Assembly (NCBI RefSeq): GCF_001426685.1
Contig: NZ_LMFB01000019.1
Location: forward strand, 165,005 to 229,004
Reading direction: 5' to 3'
From: Rhizobium sp. Root483D2
GTDB taxonomy: Bacteria > Pseudomonadota > Alphaproteobacteria > Rhizobiales > Rhizobiaceae
Length of the DNA: 64,000 nucleotides
Positions within the stretch are counted from its first letter, which is position 1; each line of letters begins with the position of its first letter. Positions 41,958 through 50,617 of the stretch are shown here, one piece after another. The position numbers were made by a program, and so were the translations under genes. The notes under the pieces are model-generated. The model ran no database searches. It was not told where the DNA came from and was given only the letters and a program-made list of their open reading frames with translations.

Positions 41958-43451
41958 TCAGTCCGCCTTGTTGCGGCGGGCCGGGAAGAGGATGATGTCG
42001 CGGATCGACGGGGCGTTGGTGAGCAGCATGATCAGGCGATCGACGCCGATGCCGAGGCCACCGGCGGGTGGCATGCCCTGGTCGATCGCATCGAGGAATT
42101 CGTCGTCCAGCTGCTTGTCCTTTTCGCCACGGGCATGGGCCTGTTCCAGCTGCTCGACCATGCGCTTGCGCTGCTCTTCCGGATCGTTGAGTTCCGAAAA
42201 TGCGTTGCCCAGTTCCCAGGCGTTGCAATAGGTCTCGAAACGCTCGACCAGGCGCGGTTCGCCCGGCACTTCCTTGGCAAAGGGCGAGATGTCCTTTGGA
42301 AAATGCGTGACGTGCGAGGGCTGGATCAGCGTGCCTTCGACCTTTTCTTCAAAGATGAAGGCCAGGCATTCGCCCCAGGTCCAATCCTTTTCGACAGCAA
42401 AGCCGGCGGCCTTGGCGGCCGTGCGGGCTTCTTCGTCGGTCGTCATGGCGATGAAGTCGAGGCCCGTCGCTTCCTTGACGGCGTCGGGCATGGGGACGCG
42501 CTTGAACGGGCCCTTGAAGGAGATTTCCTTGTCGCCGAACAGGAATTCGGTGGTGCCGTGGATCGACAGTGCGAGCTTTGTGAAAAGCCGCTCGACGAGG
42601 TCCATGATGTCCTCGTAATCGGCATAGGCCCAATAGCATTCCATCATGGTGAATTCAGGATTGTGCCTTGTGGAGACGCCTTCGTTGCGGAAGTTGCGGT
42701 TGATCTCGAACACCTTGTCGGTAAGGCCCGAAACCAGCGTGCGCTTCAAGAACAGTTCCGGCGCGATGCGCAGGTACATGTCGAGCTTCAGCGTGTTGTG
42801 ATGCGTCTTGAAGGGCTCGGCGGTGGCGCCGCCATAGACCGAATGCAGCATCGGCGTTTCGACTTCCATGAAGCCGTCGTCTTCCATGAAGCGGCGGATG
42901 CCCGAGACGATCTTCGAGCGCTGCTGAAAGCGCAGCTTGGATTCCTCGTTCGTCATGATGTCGAGATGGCGCTTGCGGTAGCGCTGCTCGATGTCGGACA
43001 GGCCATGCCACTTTTCCGGCATCGGCAGCAGCGACTTGGTCAGCATGGTGATCTCTTGCGCATTGATCGACAGTTCGCCGCGCTTGGTGCGGCGGACAAC
43101 GCCGGTCACGCCAATGATGTCGCCGATATCGATCAGCGGCAGCAGCGCGCGGGCGTCTTCCGGTGTGGTATCCTTGTGGGAGAAGATCTGGATCTTGCCG
43201 CCGGCGTCATGGATGTCCATGAACATGCCGGAATTGCGCGAGGAATAGACCCGGCCGGCCACGGTGACGACATCGTCCGTGACCACATCCGCTTCCAGGC
43301 CCTCGTATTTGCTGGCGAGTTCCGCATTGGTGATGGTGCGGTGGAAATGCGCCGGATAGACGTCACCGATCTTTTCGCGCAGCATTTTCAGCTTCTGGGC
43401 GCGCACTTCGGTGACGTCGGAGGAGAGGGCGGTTTCGGTCTTGTCGGTCAT
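41958..43451 (-). CDS. lysS: Lysine--tRNA ligase, class II
   Basis: The 497-residue enzyme charges tRNA-Lys. An OB-fold anticodon domain (about 60-150) precedes the class II core with motif 2 (NRNFRNEGVSTRHNPEFTMMECYWAY) and motif 3 (GLGIGVDRLIMLLTN). The class II form is normal; many alphaproteobacteria use the unrelated class I enzyme instead, so the type is informative. It follows gltX on the same strand across a 195-base gap that contains the palindromic repeat 43508-43638. ATG 43451 begins MTDKTETALSSDV, an ordinary start. Confidence 0.96.
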   Translation of the reverse strand: MTDKTETALSSDVTEVRAQKLKMLREKIGDVYPAHFHRTITNAELASKYEGLEADVVTDDVVTVAGRVYSSRNSGMFMDIHDAGGKIQIFSHKDTTPEDARALLPLIDIGDIIGVTGVVRRTKRGELSINAQEITMLTKSLLPMPEKWHGLSDIEQRYRKRHLDIMTNEESKLRFQQRSKIVSGIRRFMEDDGFMEVETPMLHSVYGGATAEPFKTHHNTLKLDMYLRIAPELFLKRTLVSGLTDKVFEINRNFRNEGVSTRHNPEFTMMECYWAYADYEDIMDLVERLFTKLALSIHGTTEFLFGDKEISFKGPFKRVPMPDAVKEATGLDFIAMTTDEEARTAAKAAGFAVEKDWTWGECLAFIFEEKVEGTLIQPSHVTHFPKDISPFAKEVPGEPRLVERFETYCNAWELGNAFSELNDPEEQRKRMVEQLEQAHARGEKDKQLDDEFLDAIDQGMPPAGGLGIGVDRLIMLLTNAPSIRDIILFPARRNKAD

Positions 43452-43507
43452 GGGGCTCGCCTTCGATAGGGGCTGTGTTCTTATAGGGTCTGCACTTTGG
43501 GGCTTCG

Positions 43508-43638
43508 TCCTCTTCGCCCCAGTGGGGAGAAGGTGGCCCGCAGGGCCGGATGAGGGGGGAGCCGCTTGCTTCGCAGTCTACCGCCCCCTCATCGCGCTGG
43601 CTTTCGCTCGGCACTTCTCCCCGCTGGGGAGAAGAGGA
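43508..43638. repeat. Long imperfect intergenic palindrome (Rhizobiales-type repeat)
   Basis: Two arms of about 52 bases (43508-43560 and 43584-43638) are imperfect inverted copies separated by about 23 bases. Each holds a nested CCCC-AG-TGGGG or CCCCGC-TGGGG stem flanked by CTTC/GAAG, and a GATGAGGGGG / CCCCCTCAT block. This matches the mosaic palindromic elements common between rhizobial genes. It lies between gltX and lysS and would fold into a large hairpin in their shared transcript. Confidence 0.8.
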
Positions 43639-43646
43639 GTTCGACG

Positions 43647-45104
43647 TTATTTTCCGCTGCCAGCCATCGCGGCCGCAACCTGGCCTGCGACCTTCAGGCG
43701 CTGACGCACGACCGAGCGGCCGAGGATGGCCATCGAATCGAACAGCGGCAACGAGCGGGTCGAGCCCGAGACTGCGACGAACAGCGGTGCGACGATGACC
43801 TTGAGCTTCTTGCCCATGCGATCAGCAATGGCCCGCAGTTCGGCTTCGATCGCCTCGACATTCCATTCGAGGATCTTTTCCAGGTCCGGCTGCACCGTGT
43901 TGAAGATTTCGACCAGTTCTTCCGGGCTCGATTTGACCTTGGCGAAGGAGGAGGCGTCAAGGGCAAGATCGGACTTGAACAGGAAGCCTGCGAGATCCGG
44001 CAGTTCGCCAAGCTTGGAAATGCGCGATTGCGAGAGCTTGAGGCCCTGCTTGATGCGGTCGTTTTCCATAGCCCAGGCGAGCACGCGGGCGGCGAATTCG
44101 TCTTCGCTTAATCCTTCGCGCAACCAGCGGCCATTCAGCCAGTCGAGCTTCTGGATATCGAAGATCGCGCCGGCCTTGGAGAGGTTGGCCGGGTCGAATT
44201 TCTCCGCCAGCTGTTCCATGGTCAGCATTTCCTCGCCTTCGGCGATCTGCACGAAGAACAGGCCGAGGAAGTTCATCAGCGCTTCCGGCAGGTAGCCGAG
44301 AGCGGTGTAGTACGAGATCGAGGTCGGGTTCTTGCGCTTGGACAGCTTCGACTTGTCGGCATTGCGCATCAGCGACAGATGCATGAACACCGGCGGTTCG
44401 AGACCGAGATACTGATAGATCAGGATGTGCTTGGGTACCGAGGACAGCCATTCCTCGCCGCGCGCCACATGGGTGATCTTCATCAGATGGTCATCGACGA
44501 CATTGGCCATATGATAGGTCGGCATGCCGTCGGCCTTGAGCAGGACCTGCATATCGACCGCATCCCACGGGATATCGACTTCGCCATAGACGCCATCGAC
44601 GAACTTGCAGGAGCCTTCCACCGGGATTTTCATGCGCACGACATGGGGTTCGCCGCTGGCGACGCGGGCCGTGACTTCTTCCGCCGCGATATGCAGGCAG
44701 AGACCGTCATATTTCGGCGGCTTGCCGGCGGCGCGCTGGGCCTCGCGCATTTCGGTCAGACGCTCGGGCGTGCAGAAACAGCGGAAACCGTGGCCGGCCT
44801 CGACGATCTTTTCGACATAGGGCTTGTAGAGGTCCTTGCGGTCGCTCTGGCGGTAGGGGCCGTAGGGGCCGCCGATATCGGGGCCTTCCGACCATGTCAG
44901 GCCGCACCATTTCAGCGCGTCCAGGACCTTGGTCTCGAATTCGGGGGTCGAGCGCGTCGCGTCGGTGTCTTCGATGCGCAGGATGAACTCGCCACCCATT
45001 TTCTGCGCGAAGAGATAGTTGAACAACGCGATATAGGCGGTGCCGACATGGGGTTCGCCGGTGGGAGAAGGTGCGATGCGCACCCGGACTGGTCTGTCTG
45101 TCAT
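43647..45104 (-). CDS. gltX: Glutamate--tRNA ligase
   Basis: A 485-residue class I synthetase with APSPTGEPHVGTAY (HIGH motif) at about 11-24, ILRIEDTDATRS, the KMSKS equivalent KLSKRKN near 245-250 and a C-terminal anticodon-binding helical domain. Some alphaproteobacteria carry two GluRS copies, one of which mischarges tRNA-Gln; which role this copy has cannot be decided without comparing the anticodon-binding domain. It is upstream of lysS on the same strand. Confidence 0.96.
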   Translation of the reverse strand: MTDRPVRVRIAPSPTGEPHVGTAYIALFNYLFAQKMGGEFILRIEDTDATRSTPEFETKVLDALKWCGLTWSEGPDIGGPYGPYRQSDRKDLYKPYVEKIVEAGHGFRCFCTPERLTEMREAQRAAGKPPKYDGLCLHIAAEEVTARVASGEPHVVRMKIPVEGSCKFVDGVYGEVDIPWDAVDMQVLLKADGMPTYHMANVVDDHLMKITHVARGEEWLSSVPKHILIYQYLGLEPPVFMHLSLMRNADKSKLSKRKNPTSISYYTALGYLPEALMNFLGLFFVQIAEGEEMLTMEQLAEKFDPANLSKAGAIFDIQKLDWLNGRWLREGLSEDEFAARVLAWAMENDRIKQGLKLSQSRISKLGELPDLAGFLFKSDLALDASSFAKVKSSPEELVEIFNTVQPDLEKILEWNVEAIEAELRAIADRMGKKLKVIVAPLFVAVSGSTRSLPLFDSMAILGRSVVRQRLKVAGQVAAAMAGSGK

Positions 45105-45286
45105 GATCCTGGCCCGTGCTTTACGTGCTTTCGGCCTTCCGCCGGAGAAAGAGACGTCCGGATGGAAAGGCGCATGCTTTTAAGGGAAGGAAGTGCCCGA
45201 TCGATGCCTGAAACGGCGGAAAATACCGGAAATTCCATATGGCTGGCGTGAGACCATATTCAAAAGGGCACGTCAAGGAAAACTGC

Positions 45287-45471
45287 GTTTGCGCAACGTC
45301 GCGACCGTCACGCTCTCACCCGCAACGCAGGGCACGACAGTGACCTGGGCGATGGATGGACCGAGCCCTCTCATTGCCAAGATCATGAGTCTGTTCTTCG
45401 ACGCGGACACGATGATCGGCGGCGATTTTGCGCAAGGGCTGGTGAATCTTAAGGCGATTGCCGAAATATAG
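45287..45471 (+). pseudogene. Truncated SRPBCC-family (START/polyketide cyclase-like) remnant
   Basis: From about 45287 the plus frame reads LRLRNVATVTLSPATQGTTV, TWAMDGPSPLIAKIMSLFF, DADTMIGGDFAQGLVNLKAIAEI and a stop. That is the last third of a typical SRPBCC protein: the ATVTLSP...GTTVTWAMDGP strand pair followed by the long C-terminal helix. The N-terminal two thirds are missing; upstream codons (PDRCLKRRKIPEIPYGWRET) do not fit. A start codon at 45193 exists, but the product would lack most of the ligand cavity. It looks like a decayed gene next to gltX. A strong terminator lies downstream at 45658. Confidence 0.65.
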
Positions 45472-45657
45472 GCGGGAAATGGGGAACCATTGAAGACCTA
45501 GCCCGTTTCTTTCATGAGGAATGCGGGGCTGTGTCAACCGGACCCGAGGGAGATGGAGAACGCGGAGATTTTTCCGGTTTCTCTTCGCGGCCAACGAAAC
45601 GGCAGTCGAGCTTCTTTACCCCTTCGGCCCTGCATCCTCAAATTTTTTCCATTCAAC

Positions 45658-45690
45658 ATGCCCCGGAAGATTGGTTCCGGGGCATTTTTG
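45658..45690 (+). terminator. Rho-independent terminator (plus strand)
   Basis: ATGCCCCGGAA (45658-45668) and TTCCGGGGCAT (45675-45685) form an 11-pair perfect stem with a 6-base loop, followed by TTTTTG. No intact plus-strand gene lies upstream; it may have ended the SRPBCC gene now decayed at 45287-45471. The 186 bases between them hold nothing recognisable. Confidence 0.8.
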
Positions 45691-45706
45691 TTTGCCGTGT
45701 TGCGGC

Positions 45707-45745
45707 AGCAAAAAGGGAGCGCATCCAGCCGGACGCGCTCCCTTT
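45707..45745 (-). terminator. Rho-independent terminator of terC
   Basis: AAAGGGAGCGC (45712-45722) and GCGCTCCCTTT (45735-45745) form an 11-pair stem with a 12-base loop, and on the minus strand TTTTT follows. It lies 25 bases after the terC stop. Confidence 0.85.
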
Positions 45746-45770
45746 GATGGGGGGATAGACCGGGCAAAGA

Positions 45771-46520
45771 CTAGTGCTTGGCGGCCTTGTCCTTCTGCCG
45801 CTTGCGGCGCGACAGCATGTTGAGCACCTCAACCAGTGCCGAGAAGGCCATGGCCGCGTAGACGTAACCCTTCGGAACATGGAAGCCCATGCCTTCGGCG
45901 ATCAGCGTCGTGCCGATCATCAGCAGGAAGCCCAGTGCCAACATGACGATGGTCGGGTTCTTTTCGATGAAGCGGGCGAGCGGGCCTGCTGCCACCAGCA
46001 TGACAGTCACAGCGAAAATGACCGAAACGATCATGATCGGCAGGTGCGGGGTCATGCCGACAGCGGTGATGATGCTGTCGATGGAAAACACGAGGTCGAG
46101 GACCAGGATCTGGCCGATGGCCGCCGCGAAGGTGGTGGTGCCGGCCTTGGCCAGCACATCCTCTTCGTGATCGACGGGATCGACGGTGTGATGGATTTCC
46201 TTGGTCGCCTTCCAGACGAGGAACAGGCCACCGGCAATCAGGATCATGTCCTTCCAGGAATAGCCATGTCCGAAGAGTTCGAACACAGGTTCGGTCAGCT
46301 GGACAATCCAGGCGACGGTTCCCAGCAGCGCAAGACGCATGATCAGTGCCAGGCCGATGCCGATGCGGCGGGCCTTCTCGCGGCTTTCCGGGGGGAGTTT
46401 GTTGGTCAGGATCGAAATGAAGATGAGGTTGTCGATGCCAAGAACGACTTCCATCACGATCAGGGTGATCAGGGCAATCCAGGCAGTCGGATCTTGCATC
46501 AGGAGCAAAATATCCTGCAT
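45771..46520 (-). CDS. TerC family integral membrane protein
   Basis: A 249-residue protein with about seven membrane segments. It shows the two TerC metal-site motifs, [16 protein letters not shown] (about 22-37) and [16 protein letters not shown] (about 141-156), with paired acidic residues in the membrane. TerC/Alx relatives export manganese or calcium or load exported metalloproteins. ATG 46520 has GGAA 9-12 bases upstream; the 21 open codons above it are not family-like. A 7-pair hairpin (46563-46590) lies in the leader. No tellurite resistance genes are nearby, so it is a stand-alone TerC. Confidence 0.93.
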   Translation of the reverse strand: MQDILLLMQDPTAWIALITLIVMEVVLGIDNLIFISILTNKLPPESREKARRIGIGLALIMRLALLGTVAWIVQLTEPVFELFGHGYSWKDMILIAGGLFLVWKATKEIHHTVDPVDHEEDVLAKAGTTTFAAAIGQILVLDLVFSIDSIITAVGMTPHLPIMIVSVIFAVTVMLVAAGPLARFIEKNPTIVMLALGFLLMIGTTLIAEGMGFHVPKGYVYAAMAFSALVEVLNMLSRRKRQKDKAAKH

Positions 46521-46735
46521 CAGGGGCGGTTCCTTCCTCGCTATCAAGGTGCATATGCGTGAACCCGCGCCGCCGGGTGGCAACGCGGGTAAAATTGATC
46601 ATTCTTATGTAAGCGGAAATACCGGCAAGGCAAGCGCCGCAGGGTGCGCAAAGGGGCCGCGATACCGTTAACTCGGCGCCTCAAGCCAAAATTTTGTCCG
46701 TCTGGAGGTGACCAGACCAACGCAGCCGCCCGGCG
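46521..46735 (-). promoter_or_regulatory. terC leader with hairpin
   Basis: ACCCGCG (46563-46569) and CGCGGGT (46584-46590) form a 7-pair stem about 43 bases before the terC start. The gap to the tetR stop at 46736 holds no gene. I looked for the yybP-ykoY manganese riboswitch, often found before terC relatives, and did not find its conserved core. Confidence 0.35.
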
Positions 46736-47440
46736 TCAGGCCGTTGCGGCGTGCCGTGTTGCGTAGGCGGCCATGAAGACCCGCACGGCGCCGCCGATGA
46801 CCCGGTCGATTTCTTCCGGTGGCGGAGCGGTTTCCATGGTCCCGAACAGGCGCAGCTTGAAAAAGCCGCCGCTGGAAAGATCGAGGAACTGGCCGGCCGC
46901 CAGATCGAGATCATCGATCGTCAGGCTGCCGATATCGACCTGGTGCGCCAAGAACTCCTGGAGGACCGAGCGCAGGTTTTCCGGTCCCTTGAAGAAGCGC
47001 TTGCACAGATCCGGCATCCGATCGCGCACACCGAGAACCGTGCGCATCGCGGTGATGACTTTCTCGTCGGTCATGTGCGAAACGAAACTGACGCCGAACT
47101 TGTAGAGGCCGGTTGCGGCATCCTCGTGTGCGGCCAGAACCGTGCGGACAGCTGCCAGGAAAATGGCCCGTTCCTTTTCGATCATGGCCGAAAACAGGTC
47201 TTCCTTGTTCTGGAAGTAGACGTAGATCGTGCCCTTGGAAACGCCCGCTTCACGGGTGATGTCGTTCATGCTGGCGGCGTCGAAGCCCACGCTCATGAAC
47301 ACACGTTTCGCGCCCTCGATGATCTGCTCGCGCTTGGCCGGATCTTCGCCGGCGGCACGGCGGCCGGAGAGAGAAAATGCTTCGCCTGGACAGTCTAGGG
47401 TGTCGGATGTGTCTGCCAATTGCTCGTTACCTTCGGACAT
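46736..47440 (-). CDS. TetR/AcrR-family repressor of the emrAB pump
   Basis: The 234-residue repressor has an unusually long N-terminal leader (about 38 residues) before the TetR helix-turn-helix (REQIIEGAKRVFMSVGFDAASMNDITREAGVSKGTIYVYF, about 37-77), and a helical C-terminal ligand domain. It diverges from emrA. The 130-base gap contains two palindromic CGAACCG-type sites and a 13-base perfect inverted repeat overlapping TTGACT promoter words of both directions, so it most likely represses both itself and emrAB. The inducer is unknown; flavonoids or other plant phenolics would fit a rhizobial host but are inference. Confidence 0.92.
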   Translation of the reverse strand: MSEGNEQLADTSDTLDCPGEAFSLSGRRAAGEDPAKREQIIEGAKRVFMSVGFDAASMNDITREAGVSKGTIYVYFQNKEDLFSAMIEKERAIFLAAVRTVLAAHEDAATGLYKFGVSFVSHMTDEKVITAMRTVLGVRDRMPDLCKRFFKGPENLRSVLQEFLAHQVDIGSLTIDDLDLAAGQFLDLSSGGFFKLRLFGTMETAPPPEEIDRVIGGAVRVFMAAYATRHAATA

Positions 47441-47462
47441 TTTTGTCTCATTGTTAACTTTT

Positions 47463-47539
47463 CGAACCGAGCGGTTCGATTTGACTTGATATGTGAGCGT
47501 TTTCGCATTAAGTCAAATCGAACTGAACGGTTCGGTTCG
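47463..47539. promoter_or_regulatory. Symmetric tetR/emrAB operator region
   Basis: Site 1 (47463-47478) reads CGAACCG-AG-CGGTTCG. Site 2 (47519-47539) is a 21-base palindrome with GAAC ... GTTC cores and one mismatched pair. Between them, 13-base perfect inverted arms (47475-47487 and 47510-47522, containing TCGATTTGACTT) flank a 22-base centre. Each arm holds TTGACT, a good -35 word, pointing to face-to-face divergent promoters under one repressor. Confidence 0.75.
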
Positions 47540-47569
47540 AATTTCTCATATCACGGCTGGTAGTGCAAT

Positions 47570-48793
47570 ATGTCAGTTTCAAACAAATCCGGTGCCGCCC
47601 ATGTCCGCCCCGTCGGCGACGACTTCAAGGTGCCTGCTGAGCAGATCGAGGCTCCTAAAGCCAAGACCGTGACGGAGCCTGCCGCCGAAGAGCAGGCAGC
47701 CCCGCAGGTTGCCGCTGCCGCCGAGACGCCCGCGCCCAAGCGCCGCAAGCTTGTGTTTCCCATTATCGCAATCGCTGCTCTGGCCGCTGGCGGCTGGTAC
47801 GGTTACGACTGGTGGACCAATGGCCGCTTCATGATCTCGACAGATGACGCCTATATCGAAGGCGATATCGCGTCGATCTCGCCGAAAGTGTCCGGCTATA
47901 TCGAGAAGGTCAATGTGGTTGCCAACCAGCACGTCAAGGCCGGTGATCCGCTGATCACGCTCGACAAGGAAGATTACCGCATTGCCGCCGATCAGGCGCA
48001 GGCGCAGATCGATACCGAAAAGCTTTCGCTGCAGCGTTTCGACGCGCAGATCGCCGGTGCCAAGGCCAGCGTCCAGCAGGCAGAAGCGCAGAAAACCGCC
48101 CTCGAGGCGACCGTCCGGGGTGCCGAAACCACGCTGAAGCGTGCCAGCGACCTCCAGTCGAAGGCCGTCGGCACGGTCGCCTCGCTCGACGATGCCACGG
48201 TTGCGCTCGATCAGGCCAAGGCAAACCTCATTGGCGGCGATGCGCAGATCGCCACTGCGAACGCCAATATCGCCGTGCTGGTTGCCCAGCGCGCCGAAGC
48301 CGAAAGCACGATCCGCTCGCTTGAGCTTGCCCGTGACAAGGCACAGCGCGATTTAGGCTTTACGGTGCTCAAGGCGCCTTATGACGGGGTAATCGGCAAT
48401 CTGGCCATTCAGGATGGCGATCTTGTCTCCGCCGGTCAGCGTTTGGCAGCCCTTGTGCCGACCGACCAGCTCTATATCGACGCCAATTTCAAGGAAACGC
48501 AGATCGCCCATATGGTGCCGGGCTCGAAGGTCAATATCCATGTGGATGCCTTCGACGAGGCGCCGATCGTCGGCACCGTGCAGTCGATCTCGCCGGCTTC
48601 CGGTTCGGTGTTCTCGCTGCTGCCGGCTGAAAATGCCACGGGCAACTTCACCAAGGTGATCCAGCGCGTTCCTGTCCGCATTGTCTTCCCGAAGGACGTG
48701 CTGGAGAGCGGACGGTTGCGGGCAGGCTTGAGCGTCGTCGTCGATGTCGATACCCGCACCGCGCCGGAGCAGAATACCGCTGCGGTCAAGTGA
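47570..48793 (+). CDS. emrA: EmrA-type membrane fusion protein
   Basis: A 407-residue adaptor. A Pro/Ala/Glu-rich cytoplasmic leader (1-60) is followed by one membrane segment (about 62-80, LVFPIIAIAALAAGGWYGYDWW), the lipoyl half STDDAYIEGDIASISPKVSGYIEKVNVVANQHVKAGDPL, a coiled coil (about 135-270) and DLGFTVLKAPYDGVIGNLAIQDGDLVSAGQ. It links the MFS pump EmrB to an outer membrane channel. The leader is longer than in Escherichia coli EmrA. It is divergent from tetR and 144 bases before emrB. Confidence 0.94.
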   Translation: MSVSNKSGAAHVRPVGDDFKVPAEQIEAPKAKTVTEPAAEEQAAPQVAAAAETPAPKRRKLVFPIIAIAALAAGGWYGYDWWTNGRFMISTDDAYIEGDIASISPKVSGYIEKVNVVANQHVKAGDPLITLDKEDYRIAADQAQAQIDTEKLSLQRFDAQIAGAKASVQQAEAQKTALEATVRGAETTLKRASDLQSKAVGTVASLDDATVALDQAKANLIGGDAQIATANANIAVLVAQRAEAESTIRSLELARDKAQRDLGFTVLKAPYDGVIGNLAIQDGDLVSAGQRLAALVPTDQLYIDANFKETQIAHMVPGSKVNIHVDAFDEAPIVGTVQSISPASGSVFSLLPAENATGNFTKVIQRVPVRIVFPKDVLESGRLRAGLSVVVDVDTRTAPEQNTAAVK

Positions 48794-48800
48794 TCCGTGC

Positions 48801-48825
48801 GCCGCGCCGCTTCCGGCGCGGCTTT
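48801..48825 (+). promoter_or_regulatory. GC-rich hairpin between emrA and emrB
   Basis: GCCGCGCCG (48801-48809) and CGGCGCGGC (48814-48822) form a 9-pair stem with a CTTC tetraloop, followed by TTT, 5 bases after the emrA stop. It may partly terminate, so that emrB is made at a lower level, or protect the emrA message. Confidence 0.6.
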
Positions 48826-48937
48826 GCCGGTTGAGAATGGTTCCGGGACGAGAGTGCGGGACCCGTGATGCATCAGTTTTCATGACCACGATGGCAGCCC
48901 CGTTCGCTTGAACACGGTGACGCCAGGAGCAATGCCG

Positions 48938-50530
48938 ATGGCTGCCACTGCAACAGCGGGTACGATGCCGCTTCCTGCCGCAAACGCGGAAGAGAAGATG
49001 GATCCGAAACGGCTGATCGCCTTTTTCGCGATGGTCTTCGGCATGTTCATGTCGATCCTCGACATCCAGATCGTCTCGGCCTCGCTGGCCGAAATCCAGG
49101 CGGGCTTGTCTGCAGGGTCCGATGAGGTCGCCTGGGTGCAGACCGCCTATCTGATCGCTGAGGTCATCATGATCCCGCTTTCCGGGACGCTGGCCCGCAT
49201 CGTTTCCACGCGCGTGCTGTTTTCGGTGTCGGCTGCAGGCTTTACGATTGCCAGCGCGCTTGCGGCGACAGCCACCAATATCGACCAGATGATCGTCTAC
49301 CGGGTGCTGCAGGGCTTTATCGGCGGCGGCATGATCCCGTCGGTATTCGCCGCCGCCTTCACGATCTTTCCGCCATCCAAGCGCAGCATCGTGTCGCCGA
49401 TCATCGGCCTTGTCGCAACGCTCGCCCCGACCATTGGCCCGACCGTCGGCGGCTATCTCAGCCATGCCTTTTCCTGGCACTGGCTGTTCCTCGTCAATAT
49501 CATCCCCGGCATCATCGTCACCATCGTCACCTGGAATTTCATCGATTTCGACAAGCCGGAGCTCAGCCTGTTCAAGAAATTCGACTGGTGGGGCCTGCTG
49601 TCGATGGCGGTTTTCCTCGGGGCGCTGGAATATGTGCTGGAAGAGGGCAACAAGAACGACTGGTTCAGCGACGAATACATCTTCATCGGTGCGATCGCAT
49701 CGGCGATCGGTGCGATGGTGTTCTTCTACCGGGCGTTCAAGGTGGATTTCCCGATCGTGGATCTCAGGGCCTTTTCCAATCGAAACTTTGCGTTCGGCTC
49801 GTTGTTCTCCTTTGTCATGGGGATCGGGCTCTACGGCCTCACCTATATCTACCCGCTCTATCTCGGCCGGATCCGTGGCTACGATTCGCTGATGATCGGC
49901 GAGACGATGTTCGTCTCGGGGCTCGCGATGTTCTGCACTGCGCCGATTGCCGGCAGGCTCTCCACCATGGTCGATCCGCGCGTGATGATGGCGATCGGTT
50001 TTGCCAGCTTTGCGTCCGGCACCTGGCTGATGAGCTCGCTGACGGCGGATTGGGATTTCTACGAGCTGCTTTTGCCGCAGATATTGCGCGGTTTCGGATT
50101 GATGATGTGCATGGTGCCGATCAACAACGTCGCGCTCGGCACCTTGTCCCCCGCCCGTATCCGCGGCGCGTCCGGCCTGTTCAACCTGACGCGTAATCTC
50201 GGCGGCGCCGTTGGACTTGCGGCGATCAACACCATTTTGACGCAGCGCCAGGAGGAGCATTACGCCCGCCTGCAGGAACATGTGCAATGGGGCAATCCCG
50301 AAGCCATGGACCAGTTGAACAACATGATCGCCAAGTACAATTCGCATGGGCTTGATGGTGCGACCATTGCCATTCAGAAACTGTCGGGGATCGTCACCCA
50401 GCAGGCGATGGTCATGTCGTTCATCGATGTGTTCCTGATCCTGACCGGCCTGTTCGGTACCCTGGTCTTCTGCGCCTTCCTGATCAAGAAACCGCAACCG
50501 GTCCCAACGGGCGCCGGCGGCGGGCACTAA
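48938..50530 (+). CDS. emrB: EmrB-type DHA2 (14-TMS) MFS multidrug exporter
   Basis: This 530-residue drug/proton antiporter has about 14 membrane segments. Motifs are MSILDIQIVSASLAEIQAGL (motif D1-like), WVQTAYLIAEVIMIPLSG and GGGMIPSVFAAAFTIFPPSKR, then APTIGPTVGGYLSHAFSWHWLFLVNIIPG (motif C), a classic DHA2 signature. ATG 48938 is preferred because AGGAG lies 8 bases upstream; ATG 48932 and TTG 48908 are in frame but poorly spaced. With EmrA it forms a tripartite pump needing a TolC-like channel, possibly the NodT-type protein at 34648. Confidence 0.94.
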   Translation: MAATATAGTMPLPAANAEEKMDPKRLIAFFAMVFGMFMSILDIQIVSASLAEIQAGLSAGSDEVAWVQTAYLIAEVIMIPLSGTLARIVSTRVLFSVSAAGFTIASALAATATNIDQMIVYRVLQGFIGGGMIPSVFAAAFTIFPPSKRSIVSPIIGLVATLAPTIGPTVGGYLSHAFSWHWLFLVNIIPGIIVTIVTWNFIDFDKPELSLFKKFDWWGLLSMAVFLGALEYVLEEGNKNDWFSDEYIFIGAIASAIGAMVFFYRAFKVDFPIVDLRAFSNRNFAFGSLFSFVMGIGLYGLTYIYPLYLGRIRGYDSLMIGETMFVSGLAMFCTAPIAGRLSTMVDPRVMMAIGFASFASGTWLMSSLTADWDFYELLLPQILRGFGLMMCMVPINNVALGTLSPARIRGASGLFNLTRNLGGAVGLAAINTILTQRQEEHYARLQEHVQWGNPEAMDQLNNMIAKYNSHGLDGATIAIQKLSGIVTQQAMVMSFIDVFLILTGLFGTLVFCAFLIKKPQPVPTGAGGGH

Positions 50531-50583
50531 GCCGTCAAAGACGCTGCATATCCCATCTGTACGTCTTGGCTTTGATCAGCCAG

Positions 50584-50613
50584 AATGCCCTGAAGACAAA
50601 TTTCAGGGCATTT
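50584..50613 (+). terminator. emrAB terminator overlapping the next gene's leader
   Basis: AATGCCCTGAA (50584-50594) and TTCAGGGCATT (50602-50612) form an 11-pair perfect stem with a 7-base loop and a short T tract. It ends 5 bases before the metallophosphoesterase ATG (50618). The only ribosome-like AGGG of that gene (50605-50608) is in the 3' arm. Confidence 0.8.
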
Positions 50614-50617
50614 CTGT

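Noticed and set aside
46521-46735. Possible yybP-ykoY manganese riboswitch before terC
   Set aside because: Only one simple 7-pair stem is seen; the conserved internal loops of that riboswitch are not present.
48353-50527. Open frame of about 720 codons on the minus strand opposite emrB
   Set aside because: It has the same antisense-shadow character: charged, low-complexity product, no start signal, and fully covered by the MFS gene on the other strand.
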